A stretch of DNA of 64,000 nucleotides from Warburgia ugandensis (Eukaryota > Streptophyta > Magnoliopsida > Canellales > Canellaceae): assembly GCA_035236585.1 (NCBI GenBank), contig CP141128.1, forward strand, positions 23,341,618 through 23,405,617, written 5' to 3'. A model generated the notes under the pieces. It searched no databases, was not told the origin of the DNA, and saw only the letters and a list, made by a program, of their open reading frames with translations. The translations under genes were made by a program, and so were the position numbers. Shown piece after piece: positions 63,095-64,000 of this stretch. The number at the start of each line of letters is the position of its first letter. Positions within the stretch are counted from its first letter, which is position 1.

Positions 63095-63165
<71 letters not shown>
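63095..63165. repeat. (AG)n microsatellite
   Basis: About 35 AG units in the 5' LTR, homologous in position to 56331-56456. Confidence 0.98.
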
Positions 63166-63168
<3 letters not shown>

Positions 63169-63899
63169 GGGAACAGACGAAGAGAAGGAGAGGAACGATC
63201 CTTCCGTCTCCGTCCGTGAAGGGGCAAATGCCCAGGGAGAAGAGGAGAGCACCAGAGAGAGTGTCCGGGCTGAGCTGCTTGCTCCTCCCCTTTAAGGAAG
63301 CAAAGCCAGCCTGAATATATTATTTTTTTGTAAAACGTGCAGCTTGCCCATGCCTTGCCTACCATGCGATGATGCCATATGCATCATTGGTCAGCTTTGC
63401 CCAAATTTGTGGCATGGGACCCATTAAGCAAATCTGAAGTGTCCAAACTATTCTGGCTAACCTGCAAAAACAAAATATCAAATTAAAATTATTTTATGTG
63501 AATAATTAGCTATAATGATCATCCGATCATTAACTTTTTAAATTAACAATTGGATAATTGATTATAGCTAAAATTGATTTAAAATCACAAAATTACCTAT
63601 TTAAATGATCTAATAAAATGGTAATCTAAGGTTATTTTTGGCAAAATTAAGGACTCAACAGAATGTTACTTGATTGTAGTTACTCTCTATAACTGGGGCT
63701 GTGACTAACACTTTCTCGGGAATAGAGTTGATTTAAAACTATACCATGGCTATATGATTGGAAAATGTGTTTTGACACTCGGGGTTTTATACAAAAGATT
63801 GCTTTTGAAAAGAAAAGATTTTCATGCATTTCATATTTCTAAAGCAAGAGATCTCGCCTTTTTATGAAATTTGCATCATATGAAACCCAGGTCGTCACA

Positions 63900-64000
63900 G
63901 TTGGTATCAGAGCCCGGTTTGACGTTACTCATAGCCCAGTTATGAGGAGAATAACTTATAATCAAGTTTCATCCATTAAAGATTAAGGGGTAATATGATA
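63900..64000 (+). mobile_element. Chromovirus PBS and leader (cut by window end)
   Basis: TGGTATCAGAGC at 63902 is followed by a leader almost identical to 51773-51860 (GGTTTGACGTTACTCATAGC, then CCCAGTTATGAGGAG). A further gag should follow beyond the window if the copy is complete. Confidence 0.9.

Overview
This is nuclear DNA from a flowering plant, from a transposon-rich region. It carries one recognisable host gene with nine coding exons and standard GT-AG introns. The rest is mostly angiosperm repeats: Au-type SINEs, RTE and L1 LINEs, chromovirus (Tekay/Del-like) and Athila/TAT-like Ty3-gypsy LTR elements, and long (AG)n, (TA)n and (GAA)n microsatellites. I cannot name the species from sequence alone.

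Host gene (about 9.2-24.65 kb, minus strand): a DNAJC14/Jiv-like membrane J-protein. I rebuilt nine coding exons giving a 737-residue protein. It has a polar N-terminus, a multi-spanning membrane region, a J domain with the HPD triad, a cysteine-rich Jiv90 domain and a Lys-rich tail. A separate 5' UTR exon lies near 24.5-24.65 kb. Two 4-5 kb introns hold most of the gene's insertions: an RTE LINE and a decayed L1 in intron 5, and two Au SINEs, a MITE-like inverted-repeat element and tandem repeats in intron 8.

Left flank (1-9.2 kb): degraded retroelements. These are the leader of an Athila-like element with its primer-binding site (4.36-5.35 kb), a chromovirus LTR tail (ending 5690) and an L1 reverse-transcriptase fragment.

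Middle (24.7-45.3 kb): a TAT-like gag fragment, a 262-bp tandem repeat, chromovirus LTR pieces, a nearly full-length RTE LINE (34445-37621, 13-bp target-site duplication) whose RT active site is mutated, and a 5.2-kb solo LTR with a perfect AAAAC duplication.

Right (45.35-64 kb): a nested chromovirus array. An integrase/chromodomain remnant is followed by LTR, a truncated gag, a second LTR and then another primer-binding site, which is a tandem shared-LTR arrangement. The first LTR contains a nested solo LTR (TSD TGGTG). The second contains a complete 8.7-kb Athila/TAT-like element on the minus strand (TSD GAATG), which has LTRs, PBS, PPT and a broken gag but no recognisable pol.

I found no operon-like or defence-like system. 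The points of most interest are the plant Jiv-like chaperone, the gag-only element, the tandem LTR array and the LTR terminus inverted against the integrase.
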